Notes: generated from the letters alone by a model not told the origin. Shown: positions 53,302 to 62,250, counted from the stretch's first letter. The stretch: DNA of 64,000 nt from Brevibacillus migulae (GCF_004521915.1 NZ_SDKD01000001.1:186001-250000); one strand, 5' to 3'. Made by a program: numbers and translations.

Positions 53302-54123
53302 ATGTATACATATGCCAATATGAATCTGGCCTACCAACGCTATTCCTTTGACTATTTTTTGGATTCAACGATACGGCTGGGACTTTCCGCGATCGAACTG
53401 TGGGGAGGTGAACCCCATCTGTATGTGGAGGATATGTCTCATCAGGACGGAAAGGCGATACTGGACTCGATTAAACGAAGAGACTTGGAACTGGTCTGCT
53501 TTACACCCGAGCAATGCGCATATCCCGTCAATTTGTCAGCGCCGGACGCAGCCAGCCGAAAAAGAAGCATGGCCTATTTCAAGAAAAGCATCAAGCTTGC
53601 CAATACGTTGGAATGTCCGTATCTTTTGGTTTCCGCAGGCTATGGCCTGTTTAACGAACCGATGGAAGACGCTTGGCAACGGGGCGTGGAATCGCTTCGA
53701 GAGCTTGCACGGGATGCGGAATCCGCAGGGGTGGTCTTGGTGCTGGAGCCGTTCTTTTATCCGTATTCCAATGTCGTGATCGACCTGGAAACGACCAAAC
53801 GCATGATAACGGAAATTCAGTCTCCCCACCTGAAAGCGATGCTGGACACCGCGTGCATGGTGATGGCGAAAGACACGATGGATGATTACGCTGCCGCTTT
53901 TGGGGAGGATTTGGTACACATTCACTTTGTCGACGGAACCGATCAATCATCAGCACACCTTGCGTGGGGGGAAGGCAATTTTCCCTTGCCATCTTTCAAA
54001 AAAAGTCTTGCGGATATGAAATATGGTGGTCATTTGACGCTGGAGCTGTTCGGGACCCAATACCATGCGGAACCGGAAAAAGCCATGCGAAAAAGTTTGG
54101 AATACTTAGCAAACACTATTTGA
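53302..54123 (+). CDS. frlC: Sugar-phosphate isomerase/epimerase (FrlC-like)
   Basis: A 273-residue TIM-barrel enzyme of the xylose-isomerase-like superfamily. The metal-binding residues are in VLEPFF (Glu), LDTACM (Asp), HIHFVDG (His) and LELFG (Glu). E. coli FrlC, which interconverts fructoselysine and psicoselysine, belongs here, and the context (after frlD) fits. AGGAGGAG precedes the ATG at 53302; an upstream frame at 53227 overlaps frlD and is not used. B. subtilis frl lacks this gene. Confidence 0.78.
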   Translation: MYTYANMNLAYQRYSFDYFLDSTIRLGLSAIELWGGEPHLYVEDMSHQDGKAILDSIKRRDLELVCFTPEQCAYPVNLSAPDAASRKRSMAYFKKSIKLANTLECPYLLVSAGYGLFNEPMEDAWQRGVESLRELARDAESAGVVLVLEPFFYPYSNVVIDLETTKRMITEIQSPHLKAMLDTACMVMAKDTMDDYAAAFGEDLVHIHFVDGTDQSSAHLAWGEGNFPLPSFKKSLADMKYGGHLTLELFGTQYHAEPEKAMRKSLEYLANTI

Positions 54124-54187
54124 ACGAAAATGAAGATGATATGATAGGAGTAATCGTCGATCTCTTACCATTCATAGGAGAAATGCA

Positions 54188-54934
54188 ATGAAATTAAATA
54201 AAACAAGCGTAAAGCCTTTATATGAGCAGTTGATGGATGAAATCAAAAAAGACATCCATGAAGGAATATACAGCATCGGGGCCCAATTGCCCGCAGAAAA
54301 TGAGCTGTGCCAAAAGTATGGGGTCAGCCGAATTACGACAAGAAGGGCGATCACCGAGCTCGTCGAGCAGGGAATCCTTCGCAAGCTGCATGGAAAAGGG
54401 ACATTCGTTACCAACAACAAATTGAAGCGCGAACTGATTGCAGTGAACGGATTTACGGATTTTCTCCTGCAGTCCGGCAAGGAACCGCATATACGCATCT
54501 TGTCCAAAAAAGTGGTCCCCGCATCCTGGCGGCAGGCGGAAGCTTTGCAAGTGGAGCGTGAAGAACCGCTTTTCGAGCTGAAGCGCCTCCACCTCATCAA
54601 AGACGAACCGATTCATAGCGAGACGAGCTACTACTCCCTGAAAAGATTTCCCGATCTGGAGAAGCATATTGGGGAATCGCATTCCACGTACCAGGTGCTG
54701 AAAGAGATTTATCAGGTTCAAGCCGTTCGCAACACAAAGACGATCAGCTTCGTGAATGCTACCACCGAGCAAGCAAAATTTTTACATTGCACAGAGGATG
54801 TACCTTTGTTCGAGGTTGAAAAAATCGCCTATGACGATAACGGCATTCCGATCCACTTTTCTTTGTCCTTCCTGCCTTCAAACAAGGTGTCTTTCACCAT
54901 TTCGACGGACATCACCCAACATTCTCAGGGGTAA
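54188..54934 (+). CDS. frlR: GntR/HutC-family regulator (FrlR-like)
   Basis: A 248-residue regulator with a winged HTH at 1-70 (PLYEQLMDEIKKDIHEGIY, then ENELCQKYGVSRITTRRAI) and a UTRA ligand-binding domain (about 90-235). It is the last gene of the frl cluster. Two strong palindromes before frlB are the obvious candidate sites. Fructoselysine 6-phosphate is the expected inducer by analogy with B. subtilis FrlR. Confidence 0.85.
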   Translation: MKLNKTSVKPLYEQLMDEIKKDIHEGIYSIGAQLPAENELCQKYGVSRITTRRAITELVEQGILRKLHGKGTFVTNNKLKRELIAVNGFTDFLLQSGKEPHIRILSKKVVPASWRQAEALQVEREEPLFELKRLHLIKDEPIHSETSYYSLKRFPDLEKHIGESHSTYQVLKEIYQVQAVRNTKTISFVNATTEQAKFLHCTEDVPLFEVEKIAYDDNGIPIHFSLSFLPSNKVSFTISTDITQHSQG

Positions 54935-54965
54935 AAGGGAAAGGAAGCCATTTGTCATGTTTCCA

Positions 54966-54987
54966 TGGGGGAATCTTGTTGTATAAT
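54966..54987 (+). promoter_or_regulatory. Candidate promoter of the 55,022 gene
   Basis: TATAAT at 54982-54987, with only a weak -35 (TTTCCA region) about 16 bases upstream. The ribosome site AAGGAGATG follows. Confidence 0.4.
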
Positions 54988-55021
54988 GATGAGTAACCTT
55001 TCCTCAAGGAGATGATCAAGC

Positions 55022-55258
55022 ATGGCAAGTAAAGCGAAGCGATTGCGGCAAAAGCTGGTACGTGAAGGGAAAATGGATCCGATCGTAATGAGGGGATCAT
55101 GGCACGGAGTCAATCCGGTGGAACGCAAGCCTGAACGGCCCCAGATCGAAATGCGCAGAAAAGAAGAGAAATACCGAGGGCGTCTGATTCGTAAACACGA
55201 ATGGGACGCCTTTTCTTTTTCCGCATTTCCCCTGATGAAAACGCGGATACATCGTTAA
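55022..55258 (+). CDS. Small basic protein, 3' end overlaps a terminator
   Basis: A 78-residue Lys/Arg-rich protein (MASKAKRLRQKLVREGK). AAGGAGATG and a -10 lie upstream, so expression is likely. The last 25 codons run through a perfect intrinsic terminator (55179-55220), so full-length mRNA would rarely be made. This suggests that the original stop, somewhere near 55170, was lost by a frameshift or point change. No family assigned. Confidence 0.6.
   Translation: MASKAKRLRQKLVREGKMDPIVMRGSWHGVNPVERKPERPQIEMRRKEEKYRGRLIRKHEWDAFSFSAFPLMKTRIHR
55179..55220 (+). terminator. Intrinsic terminator inside the reading frame
   Basis: GGCGTC-TG-ATTCGT pairs with ACGAAT-GG-GACGCC around AAAC, followed by TTTTCTTTTT. 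Confidence 0.85.
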
Positions 55259-55304
55259 CTGAGCATGAGTAGAATATAGTAAATTTTTGCCTAGGGGGTT
55301 AAAG

Positions 55305-56198
55305 ATGGCGGCCAAATCGAAACATCGTCTGCGCAAATTCGCAAGGCGTCGTACGAGTTTGCCCTCAAAACGCAGACGAACCAGTCGCACTCGTGAAAAT
55401 AGCTTTGTTGCAAGAGAGGAAGGAAATTTCGAATATGTGACTCCACCCAATCCTGTCGTAAACGTAAACCCGATCTTTCATGTATCACTCTCAAATGGAA
55501 CCAGCTCCATCCGAACCTCAGGTCTAATGTTTCGAAATCCCAACACGGAATTGCTGCTTGTTTCGCTTTTTAACCAAGACCCCGCCAGCTCCCATACCGT
55601 CACCCTCTCCATCTTGGATTGGCAAAACCCAAGCGATCCTTCGGAATATGCCAAGTTCGCTTTCTTGGGTGGAGAGTTATTGAATCCTCCAGAAGAGGAA
55701 AACCAAGGAGGTACCCTCGGAGAGCATGTCACAAGCGAGGACATATCAGGAGAGAGCATGCAAGGAGAGGCAAACGAAGAGAGCTTAGAAGGAGTGGAAG
55801 CTGTAGGAGAGGAATACACCGGAGAGCACATGCAGGGAGAGGAATACACAGAAGCGTATATCCAGAGAGAAACAGCGGAAGAAAACAGCCACGCAGCAGA
55901 TACCCCGGAAGAAGGAACTGATCGCAATGGCGAAGAGACTGGCTCTGGAACGGTATCTCCCATTACAACTCCCTTTACCTTCACGATCCCCCCTCGCCAG
56001 CTTCTGCTCATTCATGCCCATCCGCCGATGATGGAAGTCCCTTCAGCTCCTATGTATGAAATTCTCTTTACACTTCCGGTTGATTCGACGGTCTCCCCCA
56101 TTCTCGTAAATGCTTGGGGCATCAATGAGAATGGTCGGATCCAAGAAGGGAATACCGTGCTGCATCAACAGTTCGCCCCTGCATTTCCCCCGCCTTAG
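55305..56198 (+). CDS. Protein with conserved beta domain split by an acidic repeat insert
   Basis: A 297-residue protein. The N-terminus is very basic (KRRRTSRTR region, about 1-30). Two beta-rich halves, NPIFHVSLSNGTSSIRTSGL through about 120 and PFTFTIPPRQLLLIHAHPP to the end (WGINENGRIQEGNTVLHQQF), resemble a short domain common in Bacilli spore-associated proteins. Between them about 85 residues (about 129-215) are highly acidic, with repeated GE(E/H)-type units such as GEEYTGEHMQGEEYTEAY. GGGGG precedes the ATG. Possibly a spore-surface protein; function unknown. Confidence 0.65.
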   Translation: MAAKSKHRLRKFARRRTSLPSKRRRTSRTRENSFVAREEGNFEYVTPPNPVVNVNPIFHVSLSNGTSSIRTSGLMFRNPNTELLLVSLFNQDPASSHTVTLSILDWQNPSDPSEYAKFAFLGGELLNPPEEENQGGTLGEHVTSEDISGESMQGEANEESLEGVEAVGEEYTGEHMQGEEYTEAYIQRETAEENSHAADTPEEGTDRNGEETGSGTVSPITTPFTFTIPPRQLLLIHAHPPMMEVPSAPMYEILFTLPVDSTVSPILVNAWGINENGRIQEGNTVLHQQFAPAFPPP

Positions 56199-56210
56199 TC
56201 ATGGCAAAAA

Positions 56211-56245
56211 GGAGCTATCCCCAGACCGGGACAGCCCCTGCTACA
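56211..56245 (-). terminator. Terminator of pdaA
   Basis: On the minus strand AGGGGCTGTCCC pairs with GGGATAGCTCCT (few mismatches) and is followed by TTTTT. Confidence 0.65.
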
Positions 56246-56289
56246 TAGAAAACGACATGGCCACCTATGCTACTGGCCGATCGCAGCGA

Positions 56290-57072
56290 TTACGGCGTAT
56301 GGACTTGCATCTCATCCAGACTTTTAAATTCATATCCTTGCTTGCGGGCATCGTCAATAATCTGACCCATCGCATCCGCATTATCCTTCGATACGGCGTG
56401 GAGCAGAATCACCGCGCCGGGATGCAGCTGTGCCATTACTTTATCATGGGCATACTTCCAGCCTTTTTGCGCATTGATGTTCCAGTCGTTATAGGCGACT
56501 GACCAAAACACATGTGTATAGCCGAGCGCTTTGCTGGCCGCTAGCGTTCGATCGCTGAAGATCCCGCGCGGAGGACGCAGGTAACGCATTTGCTGCTGGC
56601 CGGTAACTTGGGCAACCTGTTCTTTTACTCGGTCCAGCTCGTCCCGGATCTTCTCATTGGACACACGGGTCATGTCCGGATGGCTCCAGGAGTGATTGCC
56701 GATCAGGTGGCCCTCGGCCGTCATCCGTTTTAACAGCTCCGGCTGATCCTTTACATAATGTCCGGTAACAAAAAAGATGGCGGGCACCTTTTTCGCTTTT
56801 AGGATATCCAGAATCTTGGCGGTATACCCATTTTCGTACCCATTATCGAAGGTCAGGTAGAGGTCTTTTTTACTCGGATCGCCTGTAAATATCGCGCCAT
56901 GCTTTACTAAGATGTCCTTGAAGCCCTCCTGATCAATCGAGGCAGGTTGTCCATTTTTACTCTTTTTAAACCCGAAGTGGTAAGGCTTGTCCGCAGCGTC
57001 TGTGAGCGAGGCACAGAGCGGCAGAAGTGCCAGCAGGAAAATGATGCTGCAAACGTAGCTGATGCGTTTCAA
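56290..57072 (-). CDS. pdaA: Polysaccharide deacetylase PdaA (muramic delta-lactam formation)
   Basis: A 260-residue secreted deacetylase with a signal peptide (about 1-27). YHFGFKKSKNGQPASIDQEG is characteristic of PdaA, and the NodB motifs are LYLTFDNGYENG (catalytic and metal Asp), HSWSHPD (metal His pair) and LRPPRGIFS. PdaA removes the acetyl group from muramic acid in spore cortex so that the delta-lactam can form, which germination enzymes need. Usual length about 263. Points to a spore-forming host. Confidence 0.92.
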   Translation of the reverse strand: MKRISYVCSIIFLLALLPLCASLTDAADKPYHFGFKKSKNGQPASIDQEGFKDILVKHGAIFTGDPSKKDLYLTFDNGYENGYTAKILDILKAKKVPAIFFVTGHYVKDQPELLKRMTAEGHLIGNHSWSHPDMTRVSNEKIRDELDRVKEQVAQVTGQQQMRYLRPPRGIFSDRTLAASKALGYTHVFWSVAYNDWNINAQKGWKYAHDKVMAQLHPGAVILLHAVSKDNADAMGQIIDDARKQGYEFKSLDEMQVHTP

Positions 57073-57180
57073 GGACGATTACGCTCCCTTCTTGATGTAA
57101 GTGGTCCTACGCGATACTGTTCCACCAAAAACGGGAGTTATGAGTGAGGACGATTTTTCTGTACATTTGCACCAGTAAGA

Positions 57181-57244
57181 AAAACTTCCGCTAAAGAAGC
57201 TCTCTCGAAGAAGTCGACAAGTTCTTCTATAGCGGAAGTTTTTC
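57181..57244. terminator. Large bidirectional hairpin
   Basis: AAAAACTTCCGCTA pairs perfectly with TAGCGGAAGTTTTT, with a smaller AAGAA/TTCTT helix inside. It can terminate the YjcZ-like transcript before pdaA. Confidence 0.75.
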
Positions 57245-57335
57245 ATGCTGTATCAGGTAGATTGGTCGTGAAGTTTATGCTTTCTGATACAGTAAACATC
57301 AGGGCAGCCATGCAAGCTGCCCCGTTCCACGTCTA

Positions 57336-57425
57336 TTAGTCTTCTTCTGCACCGATAATCGTCAGCAAAATGAACAACACCAGAATCAGCATGATACCAT
57401 CTCCGCCAAAGAACCCTTTTGACAT
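57336..57425 (-). CDS. YjcZ-like 29-residue membrane mini-protein
   Basis: A 29-codon gene with AAGGAGG 7 bases before its ATG. The product opens with a Gly-rich segment (MSKGFFGGDG) and continues with a single hydrophobic helix (IMLILVLFILLTIIGA) and an acidic end. This is the form of the YjcZ family of sporulation-associated mini-proteins in Bacilli. A GGCAGC/GCTGCC hairpin at about 57303-57323 follows the stop. Confidence 0.8.
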   Translation of the reverse strand: MSKGFFGGDGIMLILVLFILLTIIGAEED

Positions 57426-57509
57426 GCTGCAGCCTCCTTTTTTGTCAGGCAAGAATATTTCGGCACTGGCTAACAGCATATGCCTAAAACAGGGATGGTG
57501 TCTGGGCGA

Positions 57510-58769
57510 TTATCCTTGGTACGGCAAATAGTTGGAAGCATCTGTTTCTTTTCGTGCCGAGTGCGAACGCGTGATCCAATGGATGACCAGCTGATGCGCT
57601 ACCATTCCTGCACCGAGCAATAATGCACAAAGGGTAAACAGCGCCTGGCCTCCGGAGTGTGTCAGCATCCATCCTCCTAGGACGGGGCCAACCGTGCGAG
57701 AAATGTCCCAATGCATGCCATAAAGCGAGAAATACAGCCCGCGTTTTTCCGGTGGTGCCAATGCGGCGACATAGTTGAGCAAGTGGGTGAGGCCGATCAC
57801 CTCTCCGATGGTCATGGCGAATTGAGCCGCGAGGAGAAGCGCAAAGGAGTGGGCAAAACCCAGCAGAAGCGCAGCAGTGAAGTAGGATATTCCCGCGATC
57901 AGGAGAATTCGCTTGATTGGGAATGATTCTGTGCGTTTGACCAGCCAGATTTGCAGCAGGATGATCATGATGGCATGGGCGGTAGCCAGGCTTGCGATGA
58001 TGGTGAGATAATCCGGGAATGTCCGCTGCAGGTGGATGCGCAGGTTTGTCTCGGTTTGTGCATAAAAAAAGCTGATCGGCAAGGTGGAGACCATCAAGGC
58101 CAGCACAGCCCGGTTCTCTCGCAAAAAGCGGGAGAGGGAAAAGGCGGGACGTGCTGCGCTTGCAGCTCGTGACGCAGCAGAGCTGAGAGGCAGGCTTTCC
58201 GTGCCCTTCCACCAAAAAAGCAGCAGATAGACGGTTAACGATAAGGCTTCCAGAGCGAAAACAGCGGCGGAATGGAAGTGGAAGAGCAATAGGCCCAGAA
58301 TCGGTCCGGCGATCTGTCCCGCATAGCCGATCGTCGAGAGTATACTGAATACTTCCACCCGCTGTTTTTCATCAACTAGATCGGCAATTTGTGCCCGCTG
58401 TGCCGGGATATAGAGCGAGCGGCCAGCGCCATTGAGCATATACAGCAGGGCAAAAGCCCATACCGATTCGGCAGCGATAAATCCGCTGATCGCCACGATT
58501 TGCAGCAGCAGCGCAAAGAGGATCACGGGCCTTCTCCCGATGCGATCGGCGATCCCCCCGCTGATCATCGTAATGAAAATGTCGGTCAGCGGCTGCAAGC
58601 CGACGATCAACATCGGCAGCATGACGGAGCCGCCCAGTTTGTCATGCAAATACAGAAGCAGGAACGGCGCGAGCATGGAGCCGGTCACACTCGTTAATAA
58701 CTCCCCCGCAAAACGGATTTGAATGGTAGGATGATAACGATGAGTATAAGCGTGGATGATGTGCTTCAT
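57510..58769 (-). CDS. MFS transporter (12 TM) divergent to SgrR-like gene
   Basis: A 419-residue major facilitator with about 12 membrane helices. The loop motif is GGIADRIGRRPV, and RFAGELLTSVTGSMLAPFL opens helix 1, as in the YttB/MDR-like group of Bacilli. AAAGGGGGA precedes the ATG at 58769; the frame extends further back into the neighbouring gene without a site. It is divergent from the SgrR-like regulator, recalling the SgrR/SetA pairing of enterobacteria. Confidence 0.9.
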   Translation of the reverse strand: MKHIIHAYTHRYHPTIQIRFAGELLTSVTGSMLAPFLLLYLHDKLGGSVMLPMLIVGLQPLTDIFITMISGGIADRIGRRPVILFALLLQIVAISGFIAAESVWAFALLYMLNGAGRSLYIPAQRAQIADLVDEKQRVEVFSILSTIGYAGQIAGPILGLLLFHFHSAAVFALEALSLTVYLLLFWWKGTESLPLSSAASRAASAARPAFSLSRFLRENRAVLALMVSTLPISFFYAQTETNLRIHLQRTFPDYLTIIASLATAHAIMIILLQIWLVKRTESFPIKRILLIAGISYFTAALLLGFAHSFALLLAAQFAMTIGEVIGLTHLLNYVAALAPPEKRGLYFSLYGMHWDISRTVGPVLGGWMLTHSGGQALFTLCALLLGAGMVAHQLVIHWITRSHSARKETDASNYLPYQG

Positions 58770-58871
58770 TGTATTCCCCCTTTGCTGTGAAAACATTCTA
58801 AAACGCAGAGCATGAGGGAAAAAGGGCAGAAATCCACCCGTCAAACTTTCATCTTTTCGGGGGAATGAATA

Positions 58872-60704
58872 GTGTCTGCTATCGATGATTATATAAGGCT
58901 TCATCAGCATGCGGGAGTCAGAGCAGGAGAGGTAGAAATCTCCTTGGAGGAAATCTCCCACATCCTCTGCTGCACCCCGCGTAATAGCAAGCTGATCATT
59001 AAAAAGCTGGCCGAGCAGCATTGGCTGATCTGGAAACCGGGACGCGGGCGCGGCAATCGCTCGCAGCTGCGCTTTTTGACAGAGCCTGCCGAGCTCCTAT
59101 TTGGACAAGCCAAGGAGTTGGTGGTAAAAGGGAAGATCAACGAAGCGCTGACCCTGTGTCAGGCATACCAAAGCATCGCACCGGATCTTCCGGCATCGTT
59201 TCAAGCCTGGCTGCGCAGCCGTTTTGGGTTTCACCTTGAAAAACAGGAGGAACGCCTGATTGATACGCTGCGGATGCGTTTGAATCATACGATCAGTTCC
59301 CTTGATCCCGCCTTCGCCTCTTACCGTTCGGAAAGCCATCTGATCAAGCAGATCTATGATTCGCTGGTTCGGTATAACCCTGAGACCCAGCGGATGGAAC
59401 CGCATCTGGCTCACGCTTGGGAGCATAATGAACGCGGGGATGAGTGGACTTTTTATCTGCGAAAAGGGGTGCTTTTTCATCACGGGCAACTGCTGACCGC
59501 CGATGACGTGGCGTTTTCCCTGGAGCGGATTCGCTGCCCGCAGACGATGTCACCTTATCGCTGGATGCTGGATGTCGTCAGCGAGATTCGAGCGGTGCAT
59601 GACTACAAGCTGACGATCAAGCTGGAGCGTCCCCACTTCATGCTGCCGGAGCTTCTCGGCAGTGAGCAGCTGTCCATTTTGTGCAAAACATATGTTGATA
59701 GACACGGAGAGGCGGCCTTGAAGAATCCCGTAGGCACTGGGCCGTTTAAGCTGATGCGCTGTGATGATTCGATGGTGGTGCTGTCAGCGTTCGATGCTTA
59801 TTTTCGCGAGCGGGCCCATCTGGATCGGATCGAGCTGCTGATCGTCCCGGATGGGTGGTTCGAGGAGGAAACGGCGAATGCGACATCCTCTTATGGGATT
59901 TTGTATGCCGATGATGATGGGCAAGTGGAACGGAAGCAGCAGTCTCATGCGGAAAGCTTGACGTGGAGACAGACGGAGCGGACAGTCTGGAGCGTGCAAT
60001 ACGTCACGTTCAATACGCGCAAAAAAGGCCCCATGGCCAATCAGCGCTTTCGGGAAGCGTTGAGACTGATCCTGCAGCCTGCAGATTTGCTCAGAGAAAG
60101 AAAGGGAGGACTTCATCAAGTGGCCGCCGGTTTTTTGCCGGATCCGATTGGCACTACGATATCAACCACGTCCGAGCAGCCGGAGCGCAATCCGTTCGAG
60201 CTCTTGCAGGAGCTGGGACAGCAGGAGTGGAATCTGCGGCTTCATACGTATCCTGATCAGGACCATCGGGAGGACTCGGCTTGGATCACCGAGCGATGTG
60301 CGCAGTACGGCATCACCGTCACCACGCAATTTTTTGCCCACCCGGATTTGCTGCAGGATGCGGTGGTGGAGGAAGCAGATCTGATCCATGACAGCGCGAC
60401 GATTGACGAGCGTGTGGAACTATCCTTCCTGAACATTTGCTTGATGGGAGACAGCTTTATCAGAAGGTATATGGATGCGGAGCTGATGGAACAGATTCGC
60501 TGGGAAGCGGCGGTTCTCTTTCAAAGCACTTTGCAAGAAAGGCGGACGATTTTGCAGCGGATCGAGCGGCTGCTGCTGGAGAGCGGCTTCATTCTCCCTT
60601 TATACCGCGAGCATCTCCACATTAGGTCACGGCCTGAGCTGCAAGGAGTGGAGATGAATGCCCAAGGGTGGATCGAGTATCGTCCCTTGTGGGTCAAGCG
60701 GTGA
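58872..60704 (+). CDS. SgrR-like regulator: HTH fused to family 5 solute-binding domain
   Basis: A 610-residue cytoplasmic protein. The SgrR-type winged HTH covers about 1-115 (EISHILCCTPRNSKLIIKKL, WKPGRGRGNRSQL) and a dipeptide-binding-protein-like domain about 165-600 (DPAFASYRSESHLIKQIYDS, NPVGTGPFKL). There is no signal peptide, so the binding domain acts as an intracellular sensor. It starts with GTG after GGGGGA. It probably controls the divergent MFS gene. The ligand is unknown. Confidence 0.9.
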   Translation: MSAIDDYIRLHQHAGVRAGEVEISLEEISHILCCTPRNSKLIIKKLAEQHWLIWKPGRGRGNRSQLRFLTEPAELLFGQAKELVVKGKINEALTLCQAYQSIAPDLPASFQAWLRSRFGFHLEKQEERLIDTLRMRLNHTISSLDPAFASYRSESHLIKQIYDSLVRYNPETQRMEPHLAHAWEHNERGDEWTFYLRKGVLFHHGQLLTADDVAFSLERIRCPQTMSPYRWMLDVVSEIRAVHDYKLTIKLERPHFMLPELLGSEQLSILCKTYVDRHGEAALKNPVGTGPFKLMRCDDSMVVLSAFDAYFRERAHLDRIELLIVPDGWFEEETANATSSYGILYADDDGQVERKQQSHAESLTWRQTERTVWSVQYVTFNTRKKGPMANQRFREALRLILQPADLLRERKGGLHQVAAGFLPDPIGTTISTTSEQPERNPFELLQELGQQEWNLRLHTYPDQDHREDSAWITERCAQYGITVTTQFFAHPDLLQDAVVEEADLIHDSATIDERVELSFLNICLMGDSFIRRYMDAELMEQIRWEAAVLFQSTLQERRTILQRIERLLLESGFILPLYREHLHIRSRPELQGVEMNAQGWIEYRPLWVKR

Positions 60705-60815
60705 CAAAACGGATGAAACTTTTTCCAATCCAAAACCGTAGTACACGTAAGAACATAGAGAATCGTCTATGCAGGATTGCAGCGGACGATCACATGCAGA
60801 TGGGAGTGTCGAAGG

Positions 60816-61775
60816 ATGTCTCGGAAGGGTTGGGCGTGGACGATTATCGGCGTCATGTTCGCCGTACTGGTCGTCATACTGGTTGTCAATGCGGATGACC
60901 TTACAGATGAATCCGCGAATCGCGTATGGGAAGAAAAAGAAGTAGAAGGAACGGGAGAAGCCAAGATCGTACAGCTGTTTGTGGATGGTGCGATCGCAGA
61001 AAGCGCAGGCTTTGGCAGCTCCTTCAACTCGCCTGATTTTTTGGAGCAGCTGGATCAGGCCGTAGAAGACGATGATGTCAAAGGGATCGTTCTCCGTGTG
61101 AATAGTCCTGGCGGCGAGGTTGTCGCTTCCGATGAAATTCACAACAAGATTCTGGAGATGAAAAAGAAAGGGAAAAAAGTGATCGTGAGCATGGGGGCCA
61201 TGGCGGCTTCGGGCGGGTATTACATCTCAGCGCCAGCCGACTACATCTTTGCCAATCCCGCCACGTTGACGGGTAGCCTCGGCGTCATTTTTTCCATCCC
61301 GAATTATAAAGAGCTGGCCGATTGGGCGGGCTACAAGGAAAATGTCATCAAAAGCGGAGCCTTCAAGGATATTGGCAATCCGCTGCGGGATATGACTCCC
61401 GCTGAACAGCAGGTTTTCACCCAATTGGTTGACGAGAGCTATCAGCGGTTCGTCGATGTCATTGCCAATGGCAGAAAGATCCCCCGCGAACAGGTCTTGA
61501 AAATCGCGGATGGCCGCATCTATTCCGGCCAACAGGCAAAAGCGTTGAAGCTGATCGACGAATATGGCTCGCTGGAGGATGCGACTCGGTATGCGGTGAA
61601 AGCCAGCGGTCTGACGGAAGCCAGAATCGTCCGCTATGAGGTGCCGGAAAGCTTGACATCGATCCTGTTAGGGGGCATGAGCACCCAATCAGAGACGTCA
61701 GTGGCGAGCGTTGTAGAAAAGGTCGTGCCGCATTTTACGCAAAAAACGGGCCTTTATTATCTGTATCAGCCTTGA
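60816..61775 (+). CDS. sppA: Signal peptide peptidase SppA
   Basis: A 319-residue membrane-anchored serine protease (anchor at about 6-25). The Ser-Lys dyad is S132 in AMAASGGYYIS and K184 in SGAFKDIGNP, 52 residues apart as in B. subtilis SppA (S147/K199). LRVNSPGGEVVASDEI and PATLTGSLGVIFSIPN are typical. It clears cleaved signal peptides from the membrane. The ATG at 60816 has GGGAG upstream. The RDD gene follows after 28 bases, as next to sppA in B. subtilis (yteJ). Confidence 0.95.
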   Translation: MSRKGWAWTIIGVMFAVLVVILVVNADDLTDESANRVWEEKEVEGTGEAKIVQLFVDGAIAESAGFGSSFNSPDFLEQLDQAVEDDDVKGIVLRVNSPGGEVVASDEIHNKILEMKKKGKKVIVSMGAMAASGGYYISAPADYIFANPATLTGSLGVIFSIPNYKELADWAGYKENVIKSGAFKDIGNPLRDMTPAEQQVFTQLVDESYQRFVDVIANGRKIPREQVLKIADGRIYSGQQAKALKLIDEYGSLEDATRYAVKASGLTEARIVRYEVPESLTSILLGGMSTQSETSVASVVEKVVPHFTQKTGLYYLYQP

Positions 61776-61803
61776 TCGATGAAAGTATGAAGGAGGAGCG
61801 AAA

Positions 61804-62250
61804 ATGGAGCTGAATGGGGAACTGACACCGGAGCAGGAACAAATCGTGCCGACGGAGTATCGGTACGCAGGATTCTGGATCCGTTTTGTGGCAAGCCTGC
61901 TCGATGGCATTGTGATGATGGCCCTTCAATTCCTGATTTACTTTATAGCCGGCGTTGATATGCTGGAACCGCCAGCTCTGCTGAATCTGGCGTTAACCAT
62001 CGTCAGCATCGCTTATTACGTCATCATGACGGTGCTGCTCGGGCAGACACTGGGGAAAATGGCGCTGGGGATCCGCGTGGTCCGCAAAGATGGCGGTCCA
62101 AACGGCTGGGGCTGGATCCTGCTGCGTGAGACGATCGGGAAGTTTGTCTCCGCGCTGATTTTGATGATCGGGTACATCATGGCCGGCTTTGACAGCAAAA
62201 AGCGATCGCTGCACGATCGTATGAGCAGGACTTATGTTGTAAAAGCATAA
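61804..62250 (+). CDS. RDD family membrane protein (YteJ-like)
   Basis: A 148-residue protein with three membrane helices: YAGFWIRFVASLLDGIVMM contains the R..D pattern that names the family, GQTLGKMALGIRVVRKDGG follows the second helix, and the end SKKRSLHDRMSRTYVVK is usual. Co-transcribed with sppA (AAGGAGGAG before the ATG), as yteJ is with sppA in B. subtilis. It may modulate SppA activity; the role is not certain. Confidence 0.92.
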   Translation: MELNGELTPEQEQIVPTEYRYAGFWIRFVASLLDGIVMMALQFLIYFIAGVDMLEPPALLNLALTIVSIAYYVIMTVLLGQTLGKMALGIRVVRKDGGPNGWGWILLRETIGKFVSALILMIGYIMAGFDSKKRSLHDRMSRTYVVKA

